Below are positions 7,895 through 17,463 of a DNA stretch of 42,859 nucleotides, piece after piece. Under the pieces are notes generated by a model. The model searched no databases. It was not told the DNA's origin and saw nothing but the letters and a program-made list of their open reading frames with translations. Numbering within the stretch: the first letter of the stretch is position 1; each line of letters opens with the position of its first letter. The stretch is from assembly GCA_030589945.1 (NCBI GenBank), contig JAUUZN010000015.1:1-42859 (forward strand), given 5' to 3'. Origin of the DNA: Gammaproteobacteria bacterium (GTDB taxonomy: Bacteria > Pseudomonadota > Gammaproteobacteria > Enterobacterales > GCA-2746155). The position numbers and the translations under genes are program-made.

Positions 7895-9754
7895 TTAGCC
7901 CCCGAACAGACCCCGCAATTTATCTTTCACTTTATCGAGCAACTTCTCCTTCACATCTTCCTTCAATAATTCTTCCATATCGATAGAATATTTAGGATTG
8001 TTCATTGAGCCTTTTACTTTTACCGGTATCACGAGCCGATTTAGGTCTTTCACATCGACGCCCTCGTCATCTTGAATCGTTCCTACTAATGATGCCTTTA
8101 GTCGATAATTAACCGATTCCTTAATAATGTCTGCCTTTCCACTACCACTTAGATTGAGTGCTGAAGAAAACAGCTTGAGGTCAGGGTTATTAATAACGCC
8201 ATCCTTTAGAGAAAAACTACCCGTGAAAGCAGAAAAAACGGTTTCATCTACTTCAGCTGTATCTTTAATAGAAATACCCTTGTAAAGAAAGTAGGTTTTA
8301 CGGATCAATTGTTGGATATTGACACCCTGTAACGCGCCATCGGTAAATGCGAAGTTCCCTGTTCCTTTCATCTTCTCTTTGATACTCGCAACATCAAGAC
8401 CTTTGCCCGATAGATCCATGGTCATATTTAATTCACCCCGAATGAGTTCATCTTCAAGAAGAGCAACAATCATTGGCTGAGCTTGAACTTTGGCGATAGT
8501 GGTATCGAAGCTATAGGTCGCGATCGACCTTTGTGCATTTAGTTTAAGGTTAGTACTCAACTCGCCCTCATAAAATTTAGCCGTCAATGGTGATACCGAA
8601 AAGACTGCATTTGTAAGTAGTAGGGGTAATTTAATATCACTGATCTTAAGATTATTTGCTGTAACTGCATCCAAAGTAATTAAACCTTTTAGCTTAAAGC
8701 TTTTCATCCAAGATAGGTCGGGCTGTTGAGTACTGACTGAGGACTCTGCAGCAACGTCTTCCTCAGCATCATCAAGAAACTGATCAACATTGAGCTTATC
8801 GATATTTAAATCAAAGCTGATATCGGGAATTGTTTGTGCAAGCTTAACCAACAGATTACCCTTTATCTTGGTATCCAACACCTCGGTGGTCATTTCTGAG
8901 ACACTGAATATTTGAGCAGCGCTATCAAAGTATCCACTGAGTTGATTATTGATAGTCATTTCCTTATTCGGTATTGATTCACCAATAAGTTTAATGTTGT
9001 TTCTTAGGTCAATGAAATCGAACCGGTTCATCTGGGCAGATATTTTTATTTGAGCAGCAGATTCAATGATTATTTTCATACCATCGGCATTGATTGTTGC
9101 AGAAAAATCAACGGGAACTTCTTGCTCGAGATCAAACTTTTTTAGCTCAAAGTTGATTGCATCAATGGTTTGTAGTGAATTAGTTAATTCATCGTTAATG
9201 ACCAACTTTGCATTTGAAACTGTAATACCTGCGACTTCAATACGCGTGTCGTTCTTCGATTCGGTAAGCTCTGCATCCTGTACATCTGTGGTGGTATTCT
9301 CAACTAAAGAGTTCTCTTCTGCTGATGCTTCAGCCAATGCATCTAGGTTACTCTTACCGTCCTTTCGGGTATGCAGATAAATTGACAGACCATCAATAGA
9401 AATTTGTCCTACTTGAATTTTATTACTTAACAAAGGTAGTAAGGCGAGATCGATCTGTGCATGGTTAAACTCAAGAAAGGATTTTTCTGGAAAACCTTCT
9501 GGATTTAAAATTTGCGTGTGCCCAAGGGTTAAGCCCAAATTAGGGAGAAAACGCCATGACAAATCACCTTCGATGACTAAATCATGTCCAGAATTCAACT
9601 TAACCTGGCTGATAATGTCTGAGCGATAGTCATTCGGGTCAAGAATCACAAAAATATAGATTGAGAGAGCGGCAAATATAGTAACGATTGCTGAGATTGT
9701 AATAAGTATTAGTTTTTTCACGTAAATTGCCTCTATTGAGTGCTTAATTTGCAA
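7895..9754 (-). CDS. asmA: AsmA family inner-membrane/periplasmic protein
   Basis: A 619-aa protein anchored by one N-terminal membrane segment (about residues 14-36, KLILITISAIVTIFAALSIY) followed by a large periplasmic region. The opening after the anchor (DPNDYRSDIISQVKLNSGHDL and LVIEGDLSWRFLPNLGLTLG) and the C-terminal block near 475-590 (GTGNFAFTDGALQGVNIQQL, GSMNNPKYSIDMEELL) are typical of AsmA. The family is linked to outer-membrane assembly and phospholipid transport. Length matches E. coli AsmA (about 617 aa). Acidic, low-complexity stretches near 140-165 look like a linker. It is convergent with the ACP-like gene and divergent from phhB. Confidence 0.88.
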   Translation of the reverse strand: MQIKHSIEAIYVKKLILITISAIVTIFAALSIYIFVILDPNDYRSDIISQVKLNSGHDLVIEGDLSWRFLPNLGLTLGHTQILNPEGFPEKSFLEFNHAQIDLALLPLLSNKIQVGQISIDGLSIYLHTRKDGKSNLDALAEASAEENSLVENTTTDVQDAELTESKNDTRIEVAGITVSNAKLVINDELTNSLQTIDAINFELKKFDLEQEVPVDFSATINADGMKIIIESAAQIKISAQMNRFDFIDLRNNIKLIGESIPNKEMTINNQLSGYFDSAAQIFSVSEMTTEVLDTKIKGNLLVKLAQTIPDISFDLNIDKLNVDQFLDDAEEDVAAESSVSTQQPDLSWMKSFKLKGLITLDAVTANNLKISDIKLPLLLTNAVFSVSPLTAKFYEGELSTNLKLNAQRSIATYSFDTTIAKVQAQPMIVALLEDELIRGELNMTMDLSGKGLDVASIKEKMKGTGNFAFTDGALQGVNIQQLIRKTYFLYKGISIKDTAEVDETVFSAFTGSFSLKDGVINNPDLKLFSSALNLSGSGKADIIKESVNYRLKASLVGTIQDDEGVDVKDLNRLVIPVKVKGSMNNPKYSIDMEELLKEDVKEKLLDKVKDKLRGLFGG

Positions 9755-10001
9755 AGAATCATGTTAATTAATTGTTACCAACAATTGATATCAATATCCT
9801 AACTCTAATTACATAGAATATTAACTAAAAGCTGCAATTATCTTCTCCTTGAAAGTTATCGTGGCAAATCACTGAGGTCTCCTTAGTACTGCATATTTCT
9901 GATGGAAATATTAACAGTCATGTTTCAAATGTTTAGACCAAACTAGGGGTTAGGGATAGAAAAAGGTATACTTCAACATCCTCAATCGACTTGGACATAT
10001 C
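9755..10001. other. Divergent intergenic region asmA/phhB
   Basis: A 247-bp A+T-rich gap between divergent genes. The only structure I see is a 7-bp inverted repeat AATTGTT (9770-9776) / AACAATT (9780-9786) close to asmA. No convincing sigma-70 boxes or small gene are visible. Confidence 0.4.
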
Positions 10002-10346
10002 ATGTCAAAATTATTAACATCAACCTGCTCTGCCTGTCAGGTTGGTTCGCCACTAGTCACTGAAGAAGAACGTCAAGAGTATCTCCCACAAATCCCTGAA
10101 TGGACCATTGAAGATGTAAACGGAATTGAGCATCTTTTTCGTCTCTATAGTTTTGCTAATTTTTTAGAGGCTCTTGCATTCACTAATTTGGTTGGTGCGC
10201 TAGCAGAGCAGGAAGGGCATCATCCAGAACTCATAACTGAATGGGGAAAGGTTAGGGTAAGTTGGTGGACTCATAAGATTGATGGTCTACACTTGAATGA
10301 CTTTGTTTTAGCTGCTAAATCGGATGACTTATTCATAACGAAGTAA
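10002..10346 (+). CDS. phhB: Pterin-4a-carbinolamine dehydratase
   Basis: A 114-aa enzyme that dehydrates 4a-hydroxytetrahydrobiopterin (or the tetrahydromonapterin analogue) to recycle the cofactor of phenylalanine hydroxylase. The active-site signature EGHHPE is at residues 71-76, followed by WGKVRVSWWTHKIDGLHLND with the third histidine at 91. Length and motifs are standard. No phenylalanine hydroxylase (phhA) is next to it or in the window, although tyrosine catabolism genes lie 20 kb away. PCD can also act as the transcription coactivator DCoH in some organisms. Call is firm. Confidence 0.93.
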   Translation: MSKLLTSTCSACQVGSPLVTEEERQEYLPQIPEWTIEDVNGIEHLFRLYSFANFLEALAFTNLVGALAEQEGHHPELITEWGKVRVSWWTHKIDGLHLNDFVLAAKSDDLFITK

Positions 10347-10420
10347 CTTGTTCAAAGAATAGTTATTTCATTTTTTTGTCAGTCAATACCTTTAAACCAA
10401 TACTAATAAGTTGCCTATCA

Positions 10421-12070
10421 ATGCATAAAATAGAAATTCAAACAGTCCCCTTCACCGGACAAAAACCGGGCACATCAGGACTTAGAAAGAAAGTTACAGA
10501 ATTCCAACAAACTCACTACTTAGAGAACTTTGTACAGGCCATTTTTAATGCGATTGGTCCAACTCAAGGAGAAACACTGATCATTGGTGGTGATGGTCGC
10601 TATTACAACTCAAAAGCCATTCAAATCATTATTAAAATGGCTGCAGCGAATGGCTTTGCAAAATTGCTAATTGGTCAAGATGGGATCCTCTCGACACCGG
10701 CTGCTTCCTGTTTGATTAGAAAATATAAAACCTTCGGTGGCGTCATTCTTTCTGCAAGTCATAATCCTGGTGGCCCTACCGAAGATTTTGGTATCAAATT
10801 CAATGGTGACAATGGTGGTCCTGCCACTGAGTCGGTGACCGACAAAATTTATAGTCAAACACTTAAATTAAACCACTATTTCACATTAGATAGACAGGAC
10901 ATTAATCTGTCTGAACTTGGCACACACAAGATTCTTGATACAGAGGTTGAAGTCATTGATCCAGTCACAGATTATGCTGACATGATGATGGGAATCTTTG
11001 ACTTTGATAAGATAAAATCACTATTAGAAAGGGATGATTTTAAACTTTCTATTGATGCGATGCATGCAGTTAATGGCCCATATGCAACAGAAATCATTGA
11101 GCATCGTTTGGGTGCTTGCAAAGGCTCTGTTATAAATGCGATACCCCTCACTGATTTTGGTGGAGGACATCCAGACCCGAACTTGGTTCATGCCCACGAA
11201 CTCGTTTCACTCATCAATGAAGACCAATCCATGAACTTTGCCGCTGCATTTGATGGTGACGGTGATCGGAACCTTTTGCTGGGCCATAATTTTTACATTA
11301 ACCCCTGCGATAGCTTGGCTGTGATAACAGCCAATGCTCATTTAATTCCCGGTTATGCCTCTGGCATATCTGGAGTCGCCCGCTCAATGCCTACAAGCCG
11401 CGCGGTCGATCGAGTTGCTTCAGTAATGAATATTCATTGTTATGAAACTCCAACCGGCTGGAAATTTTTTGGTAACCTGCTCGATGCGAAGAAGATCACC
11501 TTTTGTGGTGAAGAAAGTTTCGGTACAGGCTCCTCACACATTAGAGAAAAAGATGGGCTTTGGGCCGTTCTCTTTTGGCTAAACCTGATTGCAGAAAAGT
11601 CCTCGCAAGATAGCAACACATCCGTGAAAAAAATTGTTGAAGAGCACTGGAGACAATTTGGTCGTGATTATTTTACGCGTCATGATTATGAGTCTATTGA
11701 TTCTTCTAATGCGCAAAATATGTTTAGCGAACTCAAAGAAAAACTCAATGAATTGGAAGGTAGAAAATTTAATGGGCTTAACGTTATCTCAGCCGATAAT
11801 TTTCAATATTGTGATCCTGTTGATGGCTCTGTAACAAAGGATCAGGGCGTTAGAATTTTTTTAGAAAATGACAGTCGAATTGTCTATCGTTTATCAGGCA
11901 CCGGAACAGCAGGTGCTACATTACGTCTTTATATCGATCAGTATGATGATAATCCTGATATGGAAGATAATGATCCTCAGAAAGTGTTATCCAAGTTAAT
12001 TATTGCCGCCGATGAAATTGCTGGGATTAGGGAATTTACCGGACGTAAATCGCCGGACGTAATAACCTAA
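10421..12070 (+). CDS. pgm: Alpha-D-glucose phosphoglucomutase, PGM1 type
   Basis: Interconverts glucose 1-phosphate and glucose 6-phosphate in the cytoplasm. I start it at ATG 10421 (549 aa), because the family begins with the region just after (VPFTGQKPGTSGLRKKV); the longer frame from TTG 10376 adds 15 poor residues. The phosphoserine loop SASHNPGG has its serine at residue 113 (116 in the rabbit enzyme), the metal loop is DGDGDRN, the sugar loop is GEESFGTGSSHIREKDG, and the phosphate loop is RLSGTGTAGATLRLY. These are the forms found in eukaryotic-like PGM1, not in the E. coli Pgm or ManB/AlgC types. No glycogen genes adjoin it. Confidence 0.94.
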   Translation: MHKIEIQTVPFTGQKPGTSGLRKKVTEFQQTHYLENFVQAIFNAIGPTQGETLIIGGDGRYYNSKAIQIIIKMAAANGFAKLLIGQDGILSTPAASCLIRKYKTFGGVILSASHNPGGPTEDFGIKFNGDNGGPATESVTDKIYSQTLKLNHYFTLDRQDINLSELGTHKILDTEVEVIDPVTDYADMMMGIFDFDKIKSLLERDDFKLSIDAMHAVNGPYATEIIEHRLGACKGSVINAIPLTDFGGGHPDPNLVHAHELVSLINEDQSMNFAAAFDGDGDRNLLLGHNFYINPCDSLAVITANAHLIPGYASGISGVARSMPTSRAVDRVASVMNIHCYETPTGWKFFGNLLDAKKITFCGEESFGTGSSHIREKDGLWAVLFWLNLIAEKSSQDSNTSVKKIVEEHWRQFGRDYFTRHDYESIDSSNAQNMFSELKEKLNELEGRKFNGLNVISADNFQYCDPVDGSVTKDQGVRIFLENDSRIVYRLSGTGTAGATLRLYIDQYDDNPDMEDNDPQKVLSKLIIAADEIAGIREFTGRKSPDVIT

Positions 12071-12129
12071 ATGAAGTAACAAATTAATAGGATGTCATCT
12101 GCCAATGACTTAGCCTGAAGTTTAAATAC

Positions 12130-13905
12130 TTATGCTTCAGATATCACGGTGGTTAACACTGAAATAAACTCATCTAGAACGAAGGGTTTAGAGATGGATG
12201 CTTTAAACCCATAATCTTTAAAATTAGACATCACAGCATCCTCTGCGTAACCACTAGAAACAAGACATTTGGCATTAGGATCCATCTTTAATAACTCTGC
12301 CATGGTTTCTCTCCCGCCCATTCCACCAGGGATTGTTAAATCCATGACCACCGCATCGAAGGTATTCTCAGTCTCAAGTGCTCCGCTATAAAGTTTCAAT
12401 AGCTCCGCACCGTCAGATGCAGTTACTGCTCTATAATTATGATGTTCAAGGGTAGCGGTCATCAAACTTAATAAACTCTCATCATCATCCATAATTAAAA
12501 TTTTACTATTTTGGCTTGCTGTCGTTTTATTCACTTCAGCAACGGGTGTTTGTTTGACAGGTTGAACTCGATTTGTCGGAAGATAAAAAGTAAAGCAGGT
12601 TCCCTTACCAAGTTCGGTGTCTAGTGTGATAATTCCATTATGTTTTTTAATGATTGAGTACACAACTGATAAACCTAAACCATTACCCGTTGATTTAGTT
12701 GTAAAATATGGATCAAAAATATTATCCAGATTTCTTTTGTCTATACCCTCACCCTCATCTTCAATAGTAACTTTAATGTAAAATCCAGCAGATAAGTTGA
12801 GTACTTCATAGTTATCAAGACTTACATTTTGTACATTGATGTGTATGGTTCCACCATCTGGTGAGGCCTGATCTGCATTGATAATAAGATTAGAGATGAC
12901 CTGTTGGATTTGTCCTTTATCAACGCTGACTTCAAGTTCATCTTTTGAAAAATGAAAGTCTGGCTTTACATTACTGCCAGAAAGATCAAATAAGACGGTT
13001 TCTTGAATAAGCGAAGTCAGGTTAACAGCTTCCATCACGGGTTCGCCACCCTTAGAAAAAGTCAGTAATTGTTTGGTTAATTGTGTGGCTCTATTGATTG
13101 AGCTTTCTGATGTTTCGAGGTACTTTTGTATAGGATGATCTTTATCTAATTTCATTCTCGCAAGCGAGAGATTTCCATATACACTGGTGAGCAGATTATT
13201 AAAATCATGTGCTATACCACCAGCAAGGACTCCAATATTTTCAATTTTTTGTAATTTGTGAAGCTCTATTTCTGTTTCTCGTAGCTTTTTTTCGTTATCC
13301 AATAACTTTTGAATTTCAGCCTGAGATTCTAAAACACGAGTATTTTCTTGTTCTATTTTTATGAGTGCATTTCTCAAATCGGTGGATAGCAACCATACAC
13401 TATAGCTCGTTAGTGCTAAAATAATGGATATTAATATTCCCGTTTCTATTCCAATAATAGGGGGTTTACTAATATAGATACCCTCAGCGTTGAGGTAGGC
13501 GAGCAGTAAAATATTAGCCACCATAAATAGTAGCATGGCAAATGAAAATTTCTCATTTCCAAGGATAACGGCAAAAATCAAAACAACAGGATAGAACAAG
13601 ATCACTTCGTCTTGTAATCCGCTGAACCACCACATGAAAAATGTTACGACAACTGTCGCCAAAGTAATCAGTACAATTGTACCCAAATAATACTTACCAC
13701 GACGAATAAAAATGAACATACTAGAAAAAAGAACCATTGCAACCAATATGAAATAGACCTCATTTAAATGGCCTAAATACAATCGTTGAATGGCAATAAT
13801 GGTCAGTACGACTTCAATTGTTATACTAATGTGTAATAGCCGTTGGAGGCGAAGTTTTTGTAGTATTTCACTACTGTGATTAATGATTGATTCTGTCACC
13901 GACAT
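12130..13905 (-). CDS. Hybrid sensor histidine kinase with C-terminal receiver domain
   Basis: A 591-aa membrane kinase. Residues about 25-175 hold roughly six membrane segments with no sizeable periplasmic loop, so the signal is probably sensed in or at the membrane. A coiled coil (about 178-222) leads to the HisKA domain with the phospho-accepting H233 in AGGIAHDFNNLL. The HATPase domain follows (N box SNLIINADQAS, G1 DEGEGID, F/G2 DPYFTTKSTGNGLGLSVV). A receiver domain occupies about 467-590 with DDDES, the phospho-Asp in VVMDLTIPGGMGG, and KPF near the end. No output regulator is adjacent, so it is an orphan hybrid kinase. Target unknown. Confidence 0.9.
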   Translation of the reverse strand: MSVTESIINHSSEILQKLRLQRLLHISITIEVVLTIIAIQRLYLGHLNEVYFILVAMVLFSSMFIFIRRGKYYLGTIVLITLATVVVTFFMWWFSGLQDEVILFYPVVLIFAVILGNEKFSFAMLLFMVANILLLAYLNAEGIYISKPPIIGIETGILISIILALTSYSVWLLSTDLRNALIKIEQENTRVLESQAEIQKLLDNEKKLRETEIELHKLQKIENIGVLAGGIAHDFNNLLTSVYGNLSLARMKLDKDHPIQKYLETSESSINRATQLTKQLLTFSKGGEPVMEAVNLTSLIQETVLFDLSGSNVKPDFHFSKDELEVSVDKGQIQQVISNLIINADQASPDGGTIHINVQNVSLDNYEVLNLSAGFYIKVTIEDEGEGIDKRNLDNIFDPYFTTKSTGNGLGLSVVYSIIKKHNGIITLDTELGKGTCFTFYLPTNRVQPVKQTPVAEVNKTTASQNSKILIMDDDESLLSLMTATLEHHNYRAVTASDGAELLKLYSGALETENTFDAVVMDLTIPGGMGGRETMAELLKMDPNAKCLVSSGYAEDAVMSNFKDYGFKASISKPFVLDEFISVLTTVISEA

Positions 13906-13986
13906 AATAGAATTAATGCTATCACGGTGAAGTCTGAATGACTAATGTTGGGTATGAGCCTAGATGACCGGCATGGACCTTATTTA

Positions 13987-13998
13987 ATTGGTCGGGGC
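13987..13998 (+). repeat. 12-bp direct repeat copy of the tRNA-Pro 3' end (att-like)
   Basis: The sequence ATTGGTCGGGGC at 13987-13998 is identical, in the same orientation, to 15436-15447, which covers the 3' end of tRNA-Pro (GCCCCGACCA on the minus strand) plus two flanking bases. This copy lies exactly where similarity to an RND pump begins. It resembles an attachment-site duplicate left by integration at a tRNA gene. Twelve bases alone could be chance; the position is what makes it notable. Confidence 0.45.
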
Positions 13999-14194
13999 TA
14001 TTCACCCAATACATTTAACCACGCTTGCTATTGCTCTAGGCTCTGCAATAATGGTAACTGATGCAGTCTTTGGTGGGCTTGCGTTAGCACTTATTTTTGG
14101 AGCAATGTACTCCGCAATTTTATTTGTTATTGTTGTTCCTTTACTCTACCGACGCATGATGGTGAACAAAACTAATGAGCAAAAATACTATTGA
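13988..14194 (+). pseudogene. C-terminal remnant of an RND-family efflux transporter
   Basis: An open frame of 68 codons (TTG at 13988) whose product matches only the extreme C terminus of AcrB/MMPL-like RND pumps: HPIHLTTLAIALG corresponds to the RxRPIxLTTL segment, and FGGLALALIFGAMYSAILFV followed by IVVPLLYRRM to the last membrane helix. A full pump is about 1,000 aa, so over 90 percent is missing. A TAA stop lies immediately upstream, and upstream sequence carries no more of the gene. The frame overlaps the patatin gene by 20 bp, as a real upstream operon gene would. I read it as a deletion remnant; expression as a small membrane peptide is possible but unlikely. Confidence 0.7.
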
Positions 14195-15152
14195 GTTATC
14201 CAGCAGGCCAAAAGTCGGACTCGCTCTAGGCAGCGGCTCTGCGAGAGGACTTGCACACATTGGTGTAATTAAGGCGATCAAAGAGGCTGGTATTCAGGTT
14301 GATTACGTTGCAGGTACTAGTGTTGGAGCAGTTATAGGTGCGGTGTTTGCTTCTGGAAAGATTGACAGTCTGCATAGTGCATATTTAGGCATGGACTGGA
14401 AAAATATTGCCTATTTTTTTGATGTCGTTTTCCCAAAATCAGGCATCATTGATGGTAAAAAAATTACCAATTTTCTACGTGATTACATACCGTCAAAACG
14501 CATAGAAGAATTATTATTACCATTTAAGGCTGTTGCTACAGCACTCGACACTGGAGAGGAAGTCGTACTTGATTCTGGTGATGTAATTGATAGTGTTCGT
14601 GCAAGTATTTCTGTTCCTGGGATATTTACTCCTGTGCGTAGGAATGAGCAAATACTGGTTGATGGCGGTTTAGTAAATCCTGTACCAGTGAGTGTGGTTC
14701 GAGCAATGGGAGCTGATATTGTTATAGCTGTTGATCTAAACAACGATATTGTAGCGGGTAAATCATCTCTTACTGAAACTAATTCAATTGAGAAAAATTC
14801 CTTAGTACAGTCACTTACAAGTATCGGTGAAAGTAAATATCTTGCTGCAATGGAACGCATAAACTCTCGACTACAGTCTATAAACAATCCAGCCCTGAAT
14901 CATATTCGTGCTTGGTTGGCTGAGGAGTCACTACCCAGTATTTTTGAAGTGCTTCTCTCTTCTATCAATATAATGGAAACCCAGATCACACGATCTCGCT
15001 TACAAATAGACCCTCCTGATTTGCTAATCCAACCGCCATTGGGAAGTGTTCGTTTTCTCGAGTTTAACAGAGCGGAAGAAATTATTTCACTGGGATACGA
15101 AGAAACACGACAACAAATTGAACTGTTATCGACTGATCTTTTTAAAGAATAA
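14175..15152 (+). CDS. Patatin-like phospholipase, RssA type
   Basis: A 325-aa serine acyl hydrolase with the Ser-Asp dyad of patatins. The oxyanion loop is GSGSARG (19-25), the nucleophile elbow GTSVG places the catalytic serine at 49, and the catalytic Asp is D163 in LVDGGLVNPVP. The GLALGSGSARGLAHIGVIKA form is that of the RssA/NTE-like group found in many bacteria, probably acting on phospholipids or acyl esters. No signal peptide is evident, so it is likely cytoplasmic. Its start codon lies within the RND remnant, suggesting it was once translationally coupled to a pump gene. Physiological substrate unknown. Confidence 0.88.
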   Translation: MSKNTIELSSRPKVGLALGSGSARGLAHIGVIKAIKEAGIQVDYVAGTSVGAVIGAVFASGKIDSLHSAYLGMDWKNIAYFFDVVFPKSGIIDGKKITNFLRDYIPSKRIEELLLPFKAVATALDTGEEVVLDSGDVIDSVRASISVPGIFTPVRRNEQILVDGGLVNPVPVSVVRAMGADIVIAVDLNNDIVAGKSSLTETNSIEKNSLVQSLTSIGESKYLAAMERINSRLQSINNPALNHIRAWLAEESLPSIFEVLLSSINIMETQITRSRLQIDPPDLLIQPPLGSVRFLEFNRAEEIISLGYEETRQQIELLSTDLFKE

Positions 15153-15514
<362 letters not shown>

Positions 15515-15550
15515 ACACTAGTTTCTCACCTAGAGCGATGAGAAGCGGAG

Positions 15551-15577
15551 CATCTTAACCGATTGATAGTTAAGATG
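15551..15577. repeat. Inverted repeat between tRNA-Pro and chemoreceptor gene
   Basis: Perfect 9-bp arms CATCTTAAC (15551-15559) and GTTAAGATG (15569-15577) around a 9-base loop, just after the chemoreceptor stop codon and upstream of tRNA-Pro on the same strand. In the direction of transcription no T run follows, so it is not a clear terminator; it could be an operator or an RNA-processing hairpin. Confidence 0.4.
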
Positions 15578-15615
15578 GAACATTTTTAGATTAAAAATAG
15601 CGAATATCTCAGTAA

Positions 15616-17313
15616 TTAATCACTGACCTTAAAGCTATCTGTAATATTTGAAATTCTATTGACAGCCTCATTTAAATTTTGTACTTGCTGCTTTGTCTTT
15701 TCAGCACCTGAAGCTGTTAATCCTGAAGTTGTAACAATATCATCAATATTTTCATGGATTGAATCAACAGCGCTGTCCTGTTCAACGGTTGCTGAGGTTA
15801 CCTGATCGGTCATTTCTTTAATGATATTGATAGATTCCGAAATATGCTCAAGTGAATCCTTTACTTCTCTTGAAAGTGAAACGCTTTGTTGAGCTTGACT
15901 CTGATTTTTTTCCATCACAGTAACCGCCTCATCAGTAGCCGCCTGTAATCTCTCAGTCATCTCTTGAATCTCAGTCGTAGATTGTTGAGTTCTAGCCGCC
16001 AAGGTTCTAACTTCGTCAGCCACTACCGCAAATCCTCTGCCCTGTTCACCAGCTCGTGCTGCTTCAATAGCAGCATTCAACGCTAACAGGTTAGTTTGTT
16101 CAGCAATACCTTTAATCACATCAAGTACACCGGTTATTCTCTCACTGTCCGTCTTAAGTCGTTTCAAAACATCTGCAGCCTTACTCACATCACTTGCTAG
16201 CAAATTAGTTGCTTGCATACTGTTATCGACGATTTGCTGTCCATCTGCCGCATTAGTAATGGTATTATTGATTGACTCAGAAGTGCTCGATGCATGCCCA
16301 GCTATCTCCTTAGCAGAAGCTGACATTTGTGTAATTGCTGCTGCGATTTGTTCTGTTTGCTCATCCTGATGCAATACAATTGATGTAGCAGTATTCGTTA
16401 TGATTTTCAGCTCTGAAGAGGTATTCGATAAAAGACCTACTGATTGAATAATCTCTTTTATAGAATCATCCAACTTAGCAATAAATTTATTAATGCCTTT
16501 AGCGATCAATGAAACTTCATCATCACCTTTTGCGTTTAGGCGTTGTGTCAAATCACCCTCACCTTCTGCGATGTCCCAAACTGCCTCAGAAATATCACTC
16601 AGTCGTTCACCGATGGTTTTTTTATAAATAAAACTCATAAATACCGATAAAAATACTGTCAGAATAAATATCATTATTAATAAGAAATTACTCATAGAGT
16701 TTCCATTGGCAATTTGCTCACTAATATTCATTTTGATTTCTAATACACCTCTCAAATCGTTCAGCTTCCAACCCGTTTTTGGTGTATCAGGATGACCATT
16801 ATGACAAGCGACACATACTTGACTGGTCATTTTGTCGGCAATTGCTACTCTGACAAAAGTACCTTCATCGGTTTTATCTGTACGAGTAAATATAGCCTCC
16901 GAATCCATCAATAAGGCCTTCCAAGCCTCACTTCCATAATCGTCCAGTTTTCTATCCTTACGATTTGGAAATGGGTAAGGGGAATATAATTTAAGACTGG
17001 TGCCCTGCTTCTCTAACAATTCTGATAAATCATGAATCATTGTTGCGGGAAATGGAAAACTATCCGCATCACTCTTATGATTAACCGAACCTTTTAAACC
17101 ATCTCGACCGAGAATTTTCTTTACGACATTTTCAGTGTAGTACTTACGAATTGTTTTAAACTGAATCACAGTGTTTTTTGCAGCAGTGATCGATTCTTTT
17201 TCTGCATTTTCTTGGATAATATTAGGTATGTAAATACTCACAAATATTAAAAATAAAATTAAAATACTGATCACAGGAACAATTAACCGTAAGTAGATGC
17301 TATTTTTGAACAT
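15616..17313 (-). CDS. Methyl-accepting chemotaxis protein with CxxCH (Tll0287-like, DUF3365) sensor domain
   Basis: A 565-aa chemoreceptor. Membrane segments at about 8-30 and 210-230 flank a periplasmic domain of about 180 residues. This domain resembles the Tll0287-like/DUF3365 family and carries CVACH at 167-171, a c-type haem-binding motif, next to [17 protein letters not shown] domain follows (about 231-284). The signalling domain has the hairpin core [20 protein letters not shown] followed by [14 protein letters not shown]. Covalent haem suggests redox, oxygen or NO sensing, feeding CheA/CheW for taxis. No che genes adjoin it, so it is an orphan receptor. Domain call is firm; ligand is inference. 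Confidence 0.9.
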   Translation of the reverse strand: MFKNSIYLRLIVPVISILILFLIFVSIYIPNIIQENAEKESITAAKNTVIQFKTIRKYYTENVVKKILGRDGLKGSVNHKSDADSFPFPATMIHDLSELLEKQGTSLKLYSPYPFPNRKDRKLDDYGSEAWKALLMDSEAIFTRTDKTDEGTFVRVAIADKMTSQVCVACHNGHPDTPKTGWKLNDLRGVLEIKMNISEQIANGNSMSNFLLIMIFILTVFLSVFMSFIYKKTIGERLSDISEAVWDIAEGEGDLTQRLNAKGDDEVSLIAKGINKFIAKLDDSIKEIIQSVGLLSNTSSELKIITNTATSIVLHQDEQTEQIAAAITQMSASAKEIAGHASSTSESINNTITNAADGQQIVDNSMQATNLLASDVSKAADVLKRLKTDSERITGVLDVIKGIAEQTNLLALNAAIEAARAGEQGRGFAVVADEVRTLAARTQQSTTEIQEMTERLQAATDEAVTVMEKNQSQAQQSVSLSREVKDSLEHISESINIIKEMTDQVTSATVEQDSAVDSIHENIDDIVTTSGLTASGAEKTKQQVQNLNEAVNRISNITDSFKVSD

Positions 17314-17463
17314 ACCAATAATCCTATTTTAAATAACTAAATATTTTTAGCTGATTAATATAACAATAGTACAAAAATCACGTTTTATTAGTGATTAGGA
17401 TTAAAATTATACTTTTATTTAACGTATAATTATTTATGGCAGATAGGGAATAGGAGAAAAATA

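Noticed and set aside
10376-10420. Upstream TTG extension of the phosphoglucomutase
   Set aside because: Adds 15 residues with no family match; ATG 10421 starts just where conserved sequence begins.
12130-13905. Frameshifted or split histidine kinase
   Set aside because: All domains (membrane, HisKA, HATPase, receiver) are continuous in one frame with intact key residues.
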